Origin: Lachnospiraceae bacterium
GTDB lineage: Bacteria; Bacillota; Clostridia; Lachnospirales; Lachnospiraceae
Direction: 5' to 3'
DNA length: 64,000 bases
Assembly: GCA_015057275.1 (NCBI GenBank)
Contig: SVEO01000004.1
Coordinates: 1-64,000, forward strand
Position 1 is the stretch's first letter; each line of letters opens with the position of its first letter. Below, in pieces: positions 8,676 through 18,281 of this stretch. Below the pieces are notes generated by a model. It searched no databases, was not told the origin of the DNA, and saw only the letters and a list, made by a program, of their open reading frames with translations. The translations under genes were made by a program, and so were the position numbers.

Positions 8676-9809
8676 ATGACTCGAAAACATATCATTTTTT
8701 ACAAAATTCTGCGCCCACTCGTAATTGTTTTTACAAAGATTAAATTCGGTTACAAGTACCAAACGGCGAGAAATCTTCCTGACAATTACATCGTTCTTTC
8801 GAATCATGTAACTGACTTTGACCCGCTGTTTGTGGGGGCCAGTTTCCCGAAGCAGATGTATTTCGTGGCCAGTGAGCATATCGCACGCTGGGGACTGGCG
8901 TCTACCCTTTTAAACTTTGTGTTTGCACCGATTATGCGAAACAAAGGCACCGTGGCTGCTTCTACTGTGATGGAAGTGCTGCGCAAAGTCAAAAAAGGTG
9001 CGAATGTCTGCATCTTCGCGGAAGGTGTCCGCACATGGGACGGCGTGACCTGCCCAATACTTCCCTCCACTGCCAAGCTGATTCAGGCGGCGAAATGTGG
9101 TCTTGTTACCTATAAAATTGTCGGCGGATATTTCGTAAGTCCGAACTGGAGCAAATCCGGTAACACGAGACGCGGTTACATCTCCGGTGCACCGGTAGGT
9201 GTTTACACGAAGGAGCAACTGGCATCAATGTCACAGAAAGAAATATATGAGATTATTACCCGTGACCTTTACGAGGATGCGTACGAGCGGCAACTGGCAG
9301 CCCCAAAGAAATATTCCGGCAAACGTTTGGCCGAGCACCTGGAAAATCTGCTGTTTATCTGCCCGAACTGTGGCAAGCAGGATACGTTCCGCTCGTTTGA
9401 TGACACAGTGACATGTGAGACTTGTGGCTTAAAATTTACATATGATGCGTACAGCATGCTGGCTGGCGTGCCGTATCAGACCATCCGTGATTTTTCAAAC
9501 TGGCAAAAGAGACGTGTGGCTGAAGATGCGGCCAACGGTATAGCTTACACGGCTGCAACAGCAACACTTTCGACGATTACCGAACATGTGGAGACTCTCG
9601 TTGCTGAAGGTGAACTTACCCTCTCTGCCGATGCTTTGCGATGCGGCGATACGGAAATTCCTCTACAGAATATTTCCGACCTTGCCATCCACGGTCGTCA
9701 CTCACTCGTATTTGCGGCGAATAAACATTATTACGAAGTAAACATCCCGCAATCAAACGCTTTGAAATTTGTGCTTTTCTTCGAAGCACTAAAAAATAAC
9801 GAAAATTAA
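8676..9809 (+). CDS. PlsC-like 1-acylglycerol-3-phosphate acyltransferase with C-terminal zinc ribbon
   Basis: A 377-residue protein. The first 190 residues are a PlsC acyltransferase: the HX4D motif is His44...Asp49 in SNHVTDFDP, and the FPEGTR block appears as FAEGVRTWDG at about 115. This family moves an acyl chain to lysophosphatidate at the membrane. The part after about residue 225 is not normal for PlsC: a zinc ribbon with Cys229, Cys232, Cys247 and Cys250, then about 110 residues of mixed strand ending in a PH-like segment. I take ATG 8676 because AGGTGA lies 6 bases before it; an in-frame ATG at 8658 lacks a good site. The GltS-like permease gene follows 11 bp later. Confidence 0.88.
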   Translation: MTRKHIIFYKILRPLVIVFTKIKFGYKYQTARNLPDNYIVLSNHVTDFDPLFVGASFPKQMYFVASEHIARWGLASTLLNFVFAPIMRNKGTVAASTVMEVLRKVKKGANVCIFAEGVRTWDGVTCPILPSTAKLIQAAKCGLVTYKIVGGYFVSPNWSKSGNTRRGYISGAPVGVYTKEQLASMSQKEIYEIITRDLYEDAYERQLAAPKKYSGKRLAEHLENLLFICPNCGKQDTFRSFDDTVTCETCGLKFTYDAYSMLAGVPYQTIRDFSNWQKRRVAEDAANGIAYTAATATLSTITEHVETLVAEGELTLSADALRCGDTEIPLQNISDLAIHGRHSLVFAANKHYYEVNIPQSNALKFVLFFEALKNNEN

Positions 9810-9820
9810 GTGAGGTAATT

Positions 9821-11203
9821 ATGGATTTTTCAGCAGCAAACACTTGCCTATGGAGCCCGATGATTCAGATTGGTATCATCGCAGGTCTCATATTGTTCGC
9901 TAACGTTTTAAGACGCAAGGTTAAATTTATTAAATCAACCCTGATGCCAACCGCGGTTTTGGCAGGATTTATCTTATTATTCCTGCGTTCGACAAATATG
10001 ATTAAAATTAACGCAGTATATCTGGAAGTCATTACCTATCATGCCATTGCACTGGGCTTCATTGCGCTGGCGTTACGCGTGCCGGAAAAAAACGGTCCGG
10101 CTGTTGGCATTCATCCGAGTAAAAACGGTGCTCTTATTGTAAGTACCTATCTTGTACAGGCCATTGTCGGACTGATGATTTCTCTAATCCTTGCCTACAC
10201 AATCATGCCGAATTTCTTTAAAGCAAGCGGCATCTTGCTGCCGATGGCATACGGTCAGGGTCCAGGACAGTCCAACAATGTCGGTACCACCTACGAAGCG
10301 CTCGGTATGACAGGAGGACGCAGTTTTGGTTTGTCACTCGCAGCGGCCGGTTATCTATGTGCATGCATCGTTGGTGTAGTTTACCTAAACATATTAAACC
10401 GCAAAGGCAAACTGCAGCGCGTTTATGATAAGGAAATGCTCTCCGGTTCCATCACCGTTGACACTTTCCAAGATGAAAATGAGATGCCAATTGCAGAGTC
10501 CGTTGACCGTTTAAGCGTACAGGCAGCACTGGTTGGGCTTATTTACCTGCTGACGTACCTGTTTACTTATGGTATCACTTCTCTTTTAGAAGTGGTGGCA
10601 CCGGGCTTAGCGAACATGGTCGGCACACTGCTTTGGGGTTTTAACTTTATTGTCGGTTCTCTGATTGCTACTTTGTGCCGCATGTTGTTTAAGAATCTGC
10701 GCAAGGCCAATGTGATGACGCATCAATATCAGAACAATTATTTGTTAAATCGTATCTCTGGTCTGGCATTCGACTTCATGATTGTCGCCGGTATTGCCAG
10801 CATTGACATCAGTGACCTTTCCGGTTATTGGGTGCCGTTCCTGCTGATGGTTATAATTGGCGCCGTTGTCACATTTTCGTATCTGCTGTATATGTGCAAA
10901 AAGCTTTATCCGGGCTATGTGTACGAGGGTTTCTTCTCCATGTTCGGCATGTTGACCGGTACAATCAGCTCCGGCGTCCTGCTGCTTCGCGAAATCGACC
11001 CGGATTTGAAAACGCCGGCATCCAACAACTTGATTTCCGGCAGTTCTTTTGGTATCGCTTTCGGCTTCCCGGTTCTCTTATTAGTGAGCTTCGCTGCACA
11101 GAATGATTTGACGGTGTTGATTACCATCGTGCTCGCTGCAATATATCTCGTAGCGTTGCTGGCCTTTATGCTCACAAAGTCAAGGAAAAAGTCCGCAAAA
11201 TAG
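9821..11203 (+). CDS. ESS-family (GltS-like) sodium:carboxylate symporter
   Basis: 460 residues with about eleven membrane helices. Two re-entrant-like motifs characteristic of the glutamate:sodium symporter family are seen: GQGPGQSNNVGTTYEALG in the first half and GMLTGTISSGVLLLREIDP in the second. These are the glycine-rich loops that form the substrate path. E. coli GltS is shorter (about 400), so this belongs to a more distant branch and the substrate may be another dicarboxylate or amino acid. GAGGTAATT precedes the ATG. It is probably cotranscribed with the acyltransferase gene, and a strong terminator follows. Confidence 0.82.
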   Translation: MDFSAANTCLWSPMIQIGIIAGLILFANVLRRKVKFIKSTLMPTAVLAGFILLFLRSTNMIKINAVYLEVITYHAIALGFIALALRVPEKNGPAVGIHPSKNGALIVSTYLVQAIVGLMISLILAYTIMPNFFKASGILLPMAYGQGPGQSNNVGTTYEALGMTGGRSFGLSLAAAGYLCACIVGVVYLNILNRKGKLQRVYDKEMLSGSITVDTFQDENEMPIAESVDRLSVQAALVGLIYLLTYLFTYGITSLLEVVAPGLANMVGTLLWGFNFIVGSLIATLCRMLFKNLRKANVMTHQYQNNYLLNRISGLAFDFMIVAGIASIDISDLSGYWVPFLLMVIIGAVVTFSYLLYMCKKLYPGYVYEGFFSMFGMLTGTISSGVLLLREIDPDLKTPASNNLISGSSFGIAFGFPVLLLVSFAAQNDLTVLITIVLAAIYLVALLAFMLTKSRKKSAK

Positions 11204-11221
11204 TTTAATCTCATATAACAT

Positions 11222-11274
11222 AAAAAGTGCCATCATTTTGTTTGACAACTTCACAAAAAATGATGGCACTTTTT
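11222..11274. terminator. Bidirectional terminator
   Basis: An 18-bp perfect stem (AAAAAGTGCCATCATTTT and complement) with A-run and T-run at the two ends lies between the convergent permease and arabinanase genes. Confidence 0.9.
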
Positions 11275-11287
11275 AGTCCAAGAATTT

Positions 11288-12964
11288 TTATTTATATGTT
11301 ACCGCCCATAACGAAGCATTGTTTAAGCCAACTGCAGACATTACTGTCACATCATTGCCAGCCTCATCCACCATATCACAGATTACGCCTTTGTATTCCA
11401 CGTTCAAAATCTTGATGGTCACATAAGATGTACCTTCCTGCACTTCCCATGTACCAACCATCCGTGACGTATTGTCTGTTCTTACAATCTTTCCGTCCTC
11501 GGTAAAGATGTAAGAAACGGATGCATTCGCTGTCGTGTTTGTACCGGTACCATGATTTAACACATGGTAGATACCAACAAGTTCATCCTGCTTATATCCG
11601 TTTTCCGAAAGAGTCTCTTTATTATACTGGAACGGCATAGTGCATAACCAATTATCCTCGTTTAAGAACATCTGATGCACTCTCACATTATGTCCTTCGC
11701 CAGAATATTCCAATCTTGTGTGATATACAATATAGTATTTGCCGTCCTCAATCAGGAATGAGTTGTGTCCCGGCGATAAATAACCATTTTTCAACGATGG
11801 CAAGCTATATCCACCCATAACCTTTACACCAACTGAATTGTTATCGCCACCCATCGCTGTCCCTGCCTTTCCGGTCGCGTCAACATAAGGACCATCCGGA
11901 TGTTCAGAACGGAACATTCTGATGTTATAGCCGCCGTCTGATGCCAGCCAGCCAATAGATGTGAATAACCAGTAATATCCGGTTTCTTCGTCGTAACGAA
12001 TGTATGGACCTTCGCCGGATAATGCATTACCATAGGCGATTCGCTTACCAAAATAGGTATCTGTAAAGTTGTTCGTTGCCATGTTGATTTCTTCATCATG
12101 AATCGCCAGACCTGTCGCCGGGTCCATTTCAATAATCCATATACCGCCGGACCATGAACCGTAAGTCATCCAAAGTTTTCCATCTTCATCAAAGAAAAGA
12201 CTTGGGTCAATCGCATTTGGGAAATCATATGTATTATAAGCATCACCATTAAAATAATTTTGATTGATTGCCGCTAAATTATCCGTGCCATACGCTTCAT
12301 AAACATTTGTATGTTTTACATGTTTATTGTGCGTGGAGTTTTCGTCAAATGCATCTACGTTAGTAAAGCCGGAATAGATTACCGTGTTCACATATTGATA
12401 GCCACTTTCTATCGTTTTTGATACTGCAAAACCAATACAGGATCTGCAGTACGTCGAGGATGCACTATAATAAAGCATATATGCGCCCTTTGAGCCATCC
12501 TCCCATACGTAGTGCTCATTGTAAATAATATCCGGTGCCCAAACGGCATAACCGCCAAGACAGTCAGAATCGTTATAACCTGCCCATGCAAAGGATCCGG
12601 CCAACCCTTGTTCTAATCTGCCGTAAATTGATGAATTGTCATATCCCTGCACACCAAACGGCCGCCAAGTCATCAAGTCATCCGAGCTCCCCTGCGTCAG
12701 ATGAGAGCCAAAAATGTAATACTTTCCGGTTGCCTCATCTTTAAAAATCGACGGGTCATGGGATGAAAAATTTGTTGCCAAATTCCAATAATCATCAGCG
12801 ACATTATACTTACTTTCCGGATAATTCGCCAAATCATATCCGCTGTTTAACACTGTTTCTCCTTCGGGTATTTGTTCAACCGAATTACATCCGGCAAACA
12901 TCAGTGCAACTGTCGATGAAATCAGCAGTAAGCTTACCATTTTTTTTGTAAAACCTCTTCTCAT
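11288..12964 (-). CDS. GH43 endo-1,5-alpha-L-arabinanase, surface lipoprotein
   Basis: 558-residue exported enzyme. Residues 1-26 form a lipoprotein signal (FAGC, Cys26 would be lipidated). The five-bladed GH43 domain spans about 60-420. Its three acids are seen: the base Asp70 in SHDPSIF, the modulator Asp in NAIDPSLF, and the acid Glu in SGEGPYI. It would cut arabinan side chains of pectin outside the cell. The last 120 residues (from about LVGIYHVLNHG) form a beta-rich domain of lipocalin-like type often added to extracellular arabinanases. AAGGAGAAG precedes the ATG. It is a single-gene unit with a terminator, and no arabinose transporter is adjacent. Confidence 0.92.
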   Translation of the reverse strand: MRRGFTKKMVSLLLISSTVALMFAGCNSVEQIPEGETVLNSGYDLANYPESKYNVADDYWNLATNFSSHDPSIFKDEATGKYYIFGSHLTQGSSDDLMTWRPFGVQGYDNSSIYGRLEQGLAGSFAWAGYNDSDCLGGYAVWAPDIIYNEHYVWEDGSKGAYMLYYSASSTYCRSCIGFAVSKTIESGYQYVNTVIYSGFTNVDAFDENSTHNKHVKHTNVYEAYGTDNLAAINQNYFNGDAYNTYDFPNAIDPSLFFDEDGKLWMTYGSWSGGIWIIEMDPATGLAIHDEEINMATNNFTDTYFGKRIAYGNALSGEGPYIRYDEETGYYWLFTSIGWLASDGGYNIRMFRSEHPDGPYVDATGKAGTAMGGDNNSVGVKVMGGYSLPSLKNGYLSPGHNSFLIEDGKYYIVYHTRLEYSGEGHNVRVHQMFLNEDNWLCTMPFQYNKETLSENGYKQDELVGIYHVLNHGTGTNTTANASVSYIFTEDGKIVRTDNTSRMVGTWEVQEGTSYVTIKILNVEYKGVICDMVDEAGNDVTVMSAVGLNNASLWAVTYK

Positions 12965-12987
12965 ACTCTCTTCTCCTTATTATAAAT

Positions 12988-13629
12988 TTATAGCAACGAC
13001 AGAATATCTTCCACCATTCCTGCAATATGTGTCGCACCGGCATTGTTTAATTCCTCGTAATTACCGTAACCGTACAATACGCCGATGGAATCAATGCCCG
13101 CATGCTTCGCGCCGAGAATATCGTATTCACGGTCGCCAATCATTACCGTCGCGGATAAATCCGTAATGCCGGCGCCGGCGATAGCAAAGTCAATCACATC
13201 GGATTTTTTGCTGCGCACGCCGTCCATACTGGCACCTGCGACAAAATCAAAATACCCGTCAATCTCAAAATACTTCAAAATTCCCACGGCAAATTCTTCC
13301 GGCTTAGATGTCGCCAGCACTACCGTTTTCCCGGCATTTTTCAGCGTAGCAAGTAACTCGCGAATGCCCGGATAAATCTCATTTTCGTACATACCTTTCA
13401 CACTGAAATACTCACGATAATATTTGAGCGCCAATTCACAATCTTCCGGTGAGAATCCATAGTATTTAGCAAAGGAATCCACGAGTGGCGGCCCGATAAA
13501 ATTATAGAGTGTACTCCGGTCTTCCACTTCAATATCCCATTTTTTCAGAGCATACATAATGGAATTCGTGATACCAAGTGCAGGTTCTGTCAGTGTGCCG
13601 TCCAGATCAAAAAGAATTGTCTGATACAT
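12988..13629 (-). CDS. HAD-superfamily phosphatase (phosphoglycolate-phosphatase-like)
   Basis: 213 residues. The HAD motifs are present in order: LFDLDGTLT (nucleophile Asp) at the N-terminus, ATSK near 110, a Lys in GVRSKKSD near 145, and MIGDREYDILGA near 170. A helical C1 cap lies between motifs one and two. It hydrolyses a small phosphate ester; the exact substrate is unknown. The ORF opens at 13641, overlapping the stop of the peptidase gene, but GGAGGAAACT sits right before the ATG at 13629, so that start is chosen. It is translationally close-packed with the upstream P1 peptidase. Confidence 0.87.
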   Translation of the reverse strand: MYQTILFDLDGTLTEPALGITNSIMYALKKWDIEVEDRSTLYNFIGPPLVDSFAKYYGFSPEDCELALKYYREYFSVKGMYENEIYPGIRELLATLKNAGKTVVLATSKPEEFAVGILKYFEIDGYFDFVAGASMDGVRSKKSDVIDFAIAGAGITDLSATVMIGDREYDILGAKHAGIDSIGVLYGYGNYEELNNAGATHIAGMVEDILSLL

Positions 13630-13640
13630 AGTTTCCTCCA

Positions 13641-14612
13641 TTAAGCAAGAAATGACTGCGCTGATTTGTAACCGTACTTTTCTTCAGTTTCCAGCACCGC
13701 GCGGTTGATTGCCTTGCCAAGCACATGCGCTGCGATTGTTCCTACCACGTCTGCACTCGATTTTACTTTACCGGTTGCCAGCGCATAGATAGAATCGCCG
13801 TCCATCGACGTGTTTACCGGCCGAATCGTGCGAGCAACACCGTTACTGGCCATCGCCGCCACCTTGTTCATTTCCGCCTTGTCAAGCTTCGCATTTGTAA
13901 TAATTGCGCCAATCGTCGTATTAAACGAGAACTTGCTCGCCAGCTGGAGCAACTTTACTGCCTCCACCTCACTGGAAATCATACTGTCCTTTTTATGGTT
14001 TAAGAGGCCGGCAAGCTGTTTGTTCGAATCCATTTCATAAACATCACCAACCGCATTTACAACCACAATTGCTCCCACCTGCAAACTCCCCATCTGCACA
14101 CAATAACAGCCAAGACCGGACTTCATCGCATGACCATCGCCGTGGATCTTGCCGACAGTCGCCCCCATACCGGCACCGACATTGCCGTTGCGCTCCTCGT
14201 TTCTCTCGCTGTCAAGACAGGCCGCATAGCCCATCTCCTTGTCCGGGCGCACCTTGCCGTCCACACAACCCAAGTCAAAAATGCAGGATCCAACGACAAT
14301 CGGCACAATTTCCTTGCCGACCTTCACGCCGCGACCTTTTTCTTCCAGATACTTCATCACACCTCCTGCCGCGTCTAAGCCATAGGCACTGCCGCCGCTT
14401 AACAAAAGGCCGTTGATACCATCGTTACTCATCAACGGATTTAACAGTTCGGTCTCACGCGAAGCCGGGCCACCGCCGCGCACATCAACGCCACACATTG
14501 CTTTTTCCTCGCAAAGGATGACGGTACAACCAGTCGCATGCTCCTCGTTCTGTGCATGACCAATTTTGATATTTTTAATGTCATGTAAACTGATTTCTTT
14601 TAAATTATCCAT
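13641..14612 (-). CDS. P1 family peptidase (DmpA / L-aminopeptidase D-esterase type)
   Basis: 323 residues matching the DmpA/BapA self-processing hydrolase fold. It has the N-terminal segment KIGHAQNEEHATGCTVI, GGGPASRETELL near 50, the LLSGGSAYGLDAAGGV block near 72, and NTTIGAIITNAKL near 240. The last marks the expected autoproteolysis point, with a Thr as probable new N-terminal nucleophile (inference from DmpA). Members cleave N-terminal residues or beta-peptides. GAGG lies 8 bases before ATG 14612, better than the ATG at 14618. The start overlaps or abuts the stop of the ABC exporter gene, suggesting one operon: exporter, peptidase, HAD. Confidence 0.88.
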   Translation of the reverse strand: MDNLKEISLHDIKNIKIGHAQNEEHATGCTVILCEEKAMCGVDVRGGGPASRETELLNPLMSNDGINGLLLSGGSAYGLDAAGGVMKYLEEKGRGVKVGKEIVPIVVGSCIFDLGCVDGKVRPDKEMGYAACLDSERNEERNGNVGAGMGATVGKIHGDGHAMKSGLGCYCVQMGSLQVGAIVVVNAVGDVYEMDSNKQLAGLLNHKKDSMISSEVEAVKLLQLASKFSFNTTIGAIITNAKLDKAEMNKVAAMASNGVARTIRPVNTSMDGDSIYALATGKVKSSADVVGTIAAHVLGKAINRAVLETEEKYGYKSAQSFLA

Positions 14613-14617
14613 GTTCA

Positions 14618-16339
14618 TTACCTCATTCGAAACTGCAATTTATAAAGTTCGGCATACATGCCGTTTTTTTTCATCAATGCCTCATGATTCCCCTGTTCGA
14701 TAATTTTACCTTCGGAAATCACAGCGATTTCGTCTGCATTTTTTATGGTCGAGAGACGGTGTGCTACCACGATCGTTGTTCGTCCCTTGCACAACTCATC
14801 AAGCGATTGCTGAATTAAAATTTCAGTCGTATTGTCGAGCGCGCTTGTCGCTTCATCAAGAATCAGAATTGGCGGGTTTTTCAGGAACACTCTGGCAATG
14901 CTTAAACGCTGCTTCTGTCCGCCGGAGAGTCGCACGCCGCGCTCGCCGATTTGCGTATCGTATCCATCCTCCAAACTCATAATGTAGTCGTGGATGTTGG
15001 CACGTTTGGCCGCCTCCACCACCTCTTCCTCCGTTGCGTCAAGCTTTCCGTACAATATGTTGTCCCGAATGCTCGCATTAAACAGGTAAATGTCCTGCTG
15101 CACAATACCAATGTTGCGACGAACAGATTCACGGGTTAGCTCACGGATATCCTTGCCGTCCAACAAAATAGTACCTGTTAAAACATCATAAAAATGCGGA
15201 ATTAAATGACAGATGGTTGTCTTTCCGCCGCCACTCGGACCAACTAGAGCAAACGTCTGCCCCTTTTCAATTTTCAAATTGACTTGCTTAAGCACTTCTT
15301 TATCTTTATCGTCTTCATAGCCGTAAGAAACATCTTTCAGCTCAATCGAGCCTGCAAGCGTACCGGCATCGACTGCCCCCAGTGCGTCCTCCTCCGGCTT
15401 TTCATCGATAATTTCCAGAAAACGCTCGAAGCCTGTCACACCGTTCTGGTACTGCTCCATGAAATTAATCAGTGTTGTTACCGGTGTCAAAAATAAATTG
15501 ATGGAAACAATAAATGCGGAGTAATCGCCGAAATTAATCTTATCCGCGTAAAGGAATAGACCACCGCCGATTAACACTACCACATTGAATACATCGGTGA
15601 TAAATGATGTCGATGAATGAAACTGGCCCATTGCCTTGTAGGCTTCCCTGCGTGCATCAACAAATTCGTCGTTGCCAACCTCGAATTTTTCTTTTTCCTT
15701 CGCAGCATTTGTGAATGCCTTTGTTACACGAATACCGGAGATACTGCCCTCAAGCGAGGCGTTAATCAAGGCAATCGCCTGCCGGCTCTTCGTAAATGCG
15801 GCGCGCATCCGTCCTCGCAAACCCACGGTCACCACGAGCATAAACGGCACACAAGCAAAGATAATCAGCGTCAGTCCCCAATGAATTGAACCTAAATAAA
15901 AAAAAGATACTAAAATTGAAATTACTGAGATAATAATATTTTCCGGTCCATGGTGCGCCAATTCGCTAATGTCCATCAAATCATTCGTCATACGCGACAT
16001 GATTTTACCGGTTTCCTTCTTGTCATAAAAGCTGTACGGCAACTTTTCCAAATGTTCAAACATCTCACGTCGCATCTGCGCCTGAATACGCACGCCCATC
16101 ATATGTCCCTGATACTGGATAAAATATCGCAAAAGCATTCTCACAATATATGAAGCCAGCAATGAGAGACCTGCAATAACAATCATGCGATATTCACGGT
16201 TCGGAATCAGGTCGTTTAACATCTCCCTTGTGACTATTGGATAAACGATACCGATGACCGACACCAGAAATGATGCCAGCATGTCCATGGAAAACAGAAA
16301 TTTATGCGGCTCATAATAACGGATGAAACGTCTAAGCAT
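14618..16339 (-). CDS. ABC exporter, fused permease and ATPase (MsbA/LmrA type half-transporter)
   Basis: 573 residues. Six membrane helices fill residues about 15-310 (ABC transporter type I exporter domain), and the ATPase follows with Walker A GPSGGGKTT, Q-loop IVQQDIYLFN, signature LSGGQKQR and Walker B ILILDEATSALD. It should work as a homodimer or with a partner; no second half-transporter is adjacent. Start at 16339 is set by GGAGGTAACC. The substrate is unknown (lipid or drug). Confidence 0.92.
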   Translation of the reverse strand: MLRRFIRYYEPHKFLFSMDMLASFLVSVIGIVYPIVTREMLNDLIPNREYRMIVIAGLSLLASYIVRMLLRYFIQYQGHMMGVRIQAQMRREMFEHLEKLPYSFYDKKETGKIMSRMTNDLMDISELAHHGPENIIISVISILVSFFYLGSIHWGLTLIIFACVPFMLVVTVGLRGRMRAAFTKSRQAIALINASLEGSISGIRVTKAFTNAAKEKEKFEVGNDEFVDARREAYKAMGQFHSSTSFITDVFNVVVLIGGGLFLYADKINFGDYSAFIVSINLFLTPVTTLINFMEQYQNGVTGFERFLEIIDEKPEEDALGAVDAGTLAGSIELKDVSYGYEDDKDKEVLKQVNLKIEKGQTFALVGPSGGGKTTICHLIPHFYDVLTGTILLDGKDIRELTRESVRRNIGIVQQDIYLFNASIRDNILYGKLDATEEEVVEAAKRANIHDYIMSLEDGYDTQIGERGVRLSGGQKQRLSIARVFLKNPPILILDEATSALDNTTEILIQQSLDELCKGRTTIVVAHRLSTIKNADEIAVISEGKIIEQGNHEALMKKNGMYAELYKLQFRMR

Positions 16340-16387
16340 GGTTACCTCCTTCGCGTTCAAATTTTCTCACGAAATTTTATAAAACAG

Positions 16388-16416
16388 TAGAAAAACATAT
16401 TCCTTTATAGTATAAT
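16388..16416 (+). promoter_or_regulatory. Sigma-A promoter for the aldo/keto reductase gene
   Basis: TAGAAA (16388-16393), 17-base spacer, TATAAT (16411-16416). It lies between the divergent ABC exporter and reductase genes, about 70 bases before the reductase start. Confidence 0.6.
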
Positions 16417-16484
16417 TTAACATGGATTGGAAATTTATTCAATGTAAAAATCGGCGCCGCGGCGCTTACTATGGGGGATACAAT

Positions 16485-17462
16485 ATGAGATATCGCAGTG
16501 TTGGCAAATCAGGATTGAAGGTCAGCGAAATTGCTCTCGGCAGCTGGATGACAGACCTTCGCGGCAGTAGCCAGGCAGAGATCGCCGAGCAGACGATTCG
16601 TCAGGCGTACGAGAATGGGGTAAACTTTTTTGACTGTGCGGATGCGTACAGCGGCGGTGAGGCAGAGCGCTTCCTCGGTCGCATATTAAAGGATTATCGC
16701 AGAAGTTCCCTTGTGATTAGCAGCAAATTATTTTTCCCGATGGGACCGGGGCCGAACGAGTGGGGCTTATCGCGCAAGCACATCGTTGAGTCGATTGACC
16801 GCACCTTGATGAATATGAAGCTTGATTACATCGACATGTACTACTGCCATCGTTTTGACCCAACTACACCGCTCGAGGAGACATTGTGTGCGCTCAGCGA
16901 TTTGGTACGTCATGGTAAAATTTTGTATTACGGGGTCAGCGAAGAATGGAGTGCTGCGCGCCTCGAAGCATCTGAGAAGATTATTGAGCAGCGCAATTTA
17001 TACCCAATTACTTCTGTGCAGCCGCAGTACAATATGATGGACCGCTATATCGAAGATGAGATTATTGGCGTTTGCGAAAAGTATGGTATCGGCATTACAC
17101 CTTTTTCTCCACTGGCACAGGGACTTTTAACCGGTAAATATAAGAAGGGTGAGCCATATCCGGAAGGCTCAAGAGCAACCCATCAGGCAGACCGTCAGGT
17201 AAACAACCTGTTGACTGACGAAAATTTGGATAAGGTGGAAAAGCTGAGTAAAATTGCCGATGAGCTCGGCATCACGATGTCAGTACTCGCGCTCGCATGG
17301 CTGTTACAGCGCAACATGGTTTGCAGTGTGATTACTGGTGCATCCAAACCGGAACAGCTTAAATCAAACCTTGCTGCATCGGGCATTACTCTCAGTGCGG
17401 ACGTGATGAAGGAAATCGATCAGATTTTAGATTATCACCCGTTTGTGAGACGTGTTGGTTAA
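16485..17462 (+). CDS. Aldo/keto reductase
   Basis: 325-residue TIM-barrel NADPH oxidoreductase of the K+ channel beta-subunit-like group (MRYRSVGKSGLKVSEIALG start). The catalytic tetrad is visible: Asp50 and Tyr55 in FFDCADAYSGG, Lys81 in SSKLFF and His122 in YYCHRFD. The motif PLAQGLLTGKY near 205 is typical. It would reduce small aldehydes or ketones. The frame is open to 16422, but GGGGGATACAAT precedes the ATG at 16485. Monocistronic, with a promoter and a terminator. Confidence 0.93.
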   Translation: MRYRSVGKSGLKVSEIALGSWMTDLRGSSQAEIAEQTIRQAYENGVNFFDCADAYSGGEAERFLGRILKDYRRSSLVISSKLFFPMGPGPNEWGLSRKHIVESIDRTLMNMKLDYIDMYYCHRFDPTTPLEETLCALSDLVRHGKILYYGVSEEWSAARLEASEKIIEQRNLYPITSVQPQYNMMDRYIEDEIIGVCEKYGIGITPFSPLAQGLLTGKYKKGEPYPEGSRATHQADRQVNNLLTDENLDKVEKLSKIADELGITMSVLALAWLLQRNMVCSVITGASKPEQLKSNLAASGITLSADVMKEIDQILDYHPFVRRVG

Positions 17463-17479
17463 AACTTCATACTATAAAA

Positions 17480-17510
17480 AAATAAGGGACTAATAAAGTC
17501 CCTTATTTTA
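17480..17510 (+). terminator. Rho-independent terminator of the reductase gene
   Basis: A 13-bp stem (AAAATAAGGGACT and complement) with a 5-base loop and a T-rich tail. Confidence 0.85.
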
Positions 17511-17574
17511 ATTTACGGATTTTTCCGTACTATGTTCTCTAAAAATCTTAAAACATTTGAAACACACCCCGGTA

Positions 17575-18273
17575 TCACTTCACCAGGTCCTTAATCACTT
17601 CGCTTGCGATAATCAGTCCTGCTACCGACGGCACAAATGCCACCGAACCCGGCGTGCTTCTGCGCCCATTCGCACCGGCATTATCGCCGATTGGCTTTAT
17701 TGCTTCCTCTTTGGAATAGACAACCTTCAAATGTTTTACATTGCGCTTTTTCAGCTCGCGGCGCATCACTTTCGCCAACGGGCACACGGATGTTTTGTAA
17801 ATGTCCGCCACCTCGAATGCTGCTGGATTCAATTTATTGCCGGCGCCCATACTGCTGATAATCGGCACGCCTGCCTTCTGCGCCTCCAGCACCAGTTCAA
17901 TCTTGGCGGTCACCGTATCCACGGCATCGACCACATAAGAATACTGCGAAAAATCAAACGTATCCTTCGTATCCGGCAAAAAAAAGCATTTGTGCACATT
18001 CACAACCGCTCCCGGATTGATGTCTAAAATGCGTTCTTTCATCACCTCGACCTTATCGCGGCCGATGGTCTTGTGCGTGGCAATAATCTGACGATTCAGA
18101 TTCGAAAGACTCACCGTGTCGCTATCAATCAAATCGATTGTTCCGACACCGCTTCTCGCTAATGCCTCAGCCGTAAATCCACCCACACCGCCGACGCCAA
18201 ACACTGCCACACGCGCATGTTTTAATTTTTCCATAGCCTCACTGCCAAGCAGTAATTCGGTTCTTGAAAACAT
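17575..18273 (-). CDS. tcdA: tRNA threonylcarbamoyladenosine dehydratase (TcdA/CsdL-like)
   Basis: 232-residue member of the E1-like ThiF/MoeB superfamily. The Rossmann ATP site is GVGGVGGFTAEALARSGVG near residue 25, followed by DSDTVSLSNLNRQ and the family-specific VVDAVDTVTAK. TcdA uses ATP to cyclise the t6A side chain at tRNA position 37 to ct6A. Length agrees with the family (about 230-270). Start taken at 18273 because sequence further upstream codes the tail of a different, broken gene. It has a weak AGAAGAA ribosome site. Confidence 0.88.
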   Translation of the reverse strand: MFSRTELLLGSEAMEKLKHARVAVFGVGGVGGFTAEALARSGVGTIDLIDSDTVSLSNLNRQIIATHKTIGRDKVEVMKERILDINPGAVVNVHKCFFLPDTKDTFDFSQYSYVVDAVDTVTAKIELVLEAQKAGVPIISSMGAGNKLNPAAFEVADIYKTSVCPLAKVMRRELKKRNVKHLKVVYSKEEAIKPIGDNAGANGRRSTPGSVAFVPSVAGLIIASEVIKDLVK

Positions 18274-18281
18274 TTCTTCTA

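Noticed and set aside
14069..14416. A 115-codon plus-strand ORF rich in Pro, Arg, His and Ser
   Set aside because: It is antisense to the P1 peptidase gene and its composition is that of a shadow frame.
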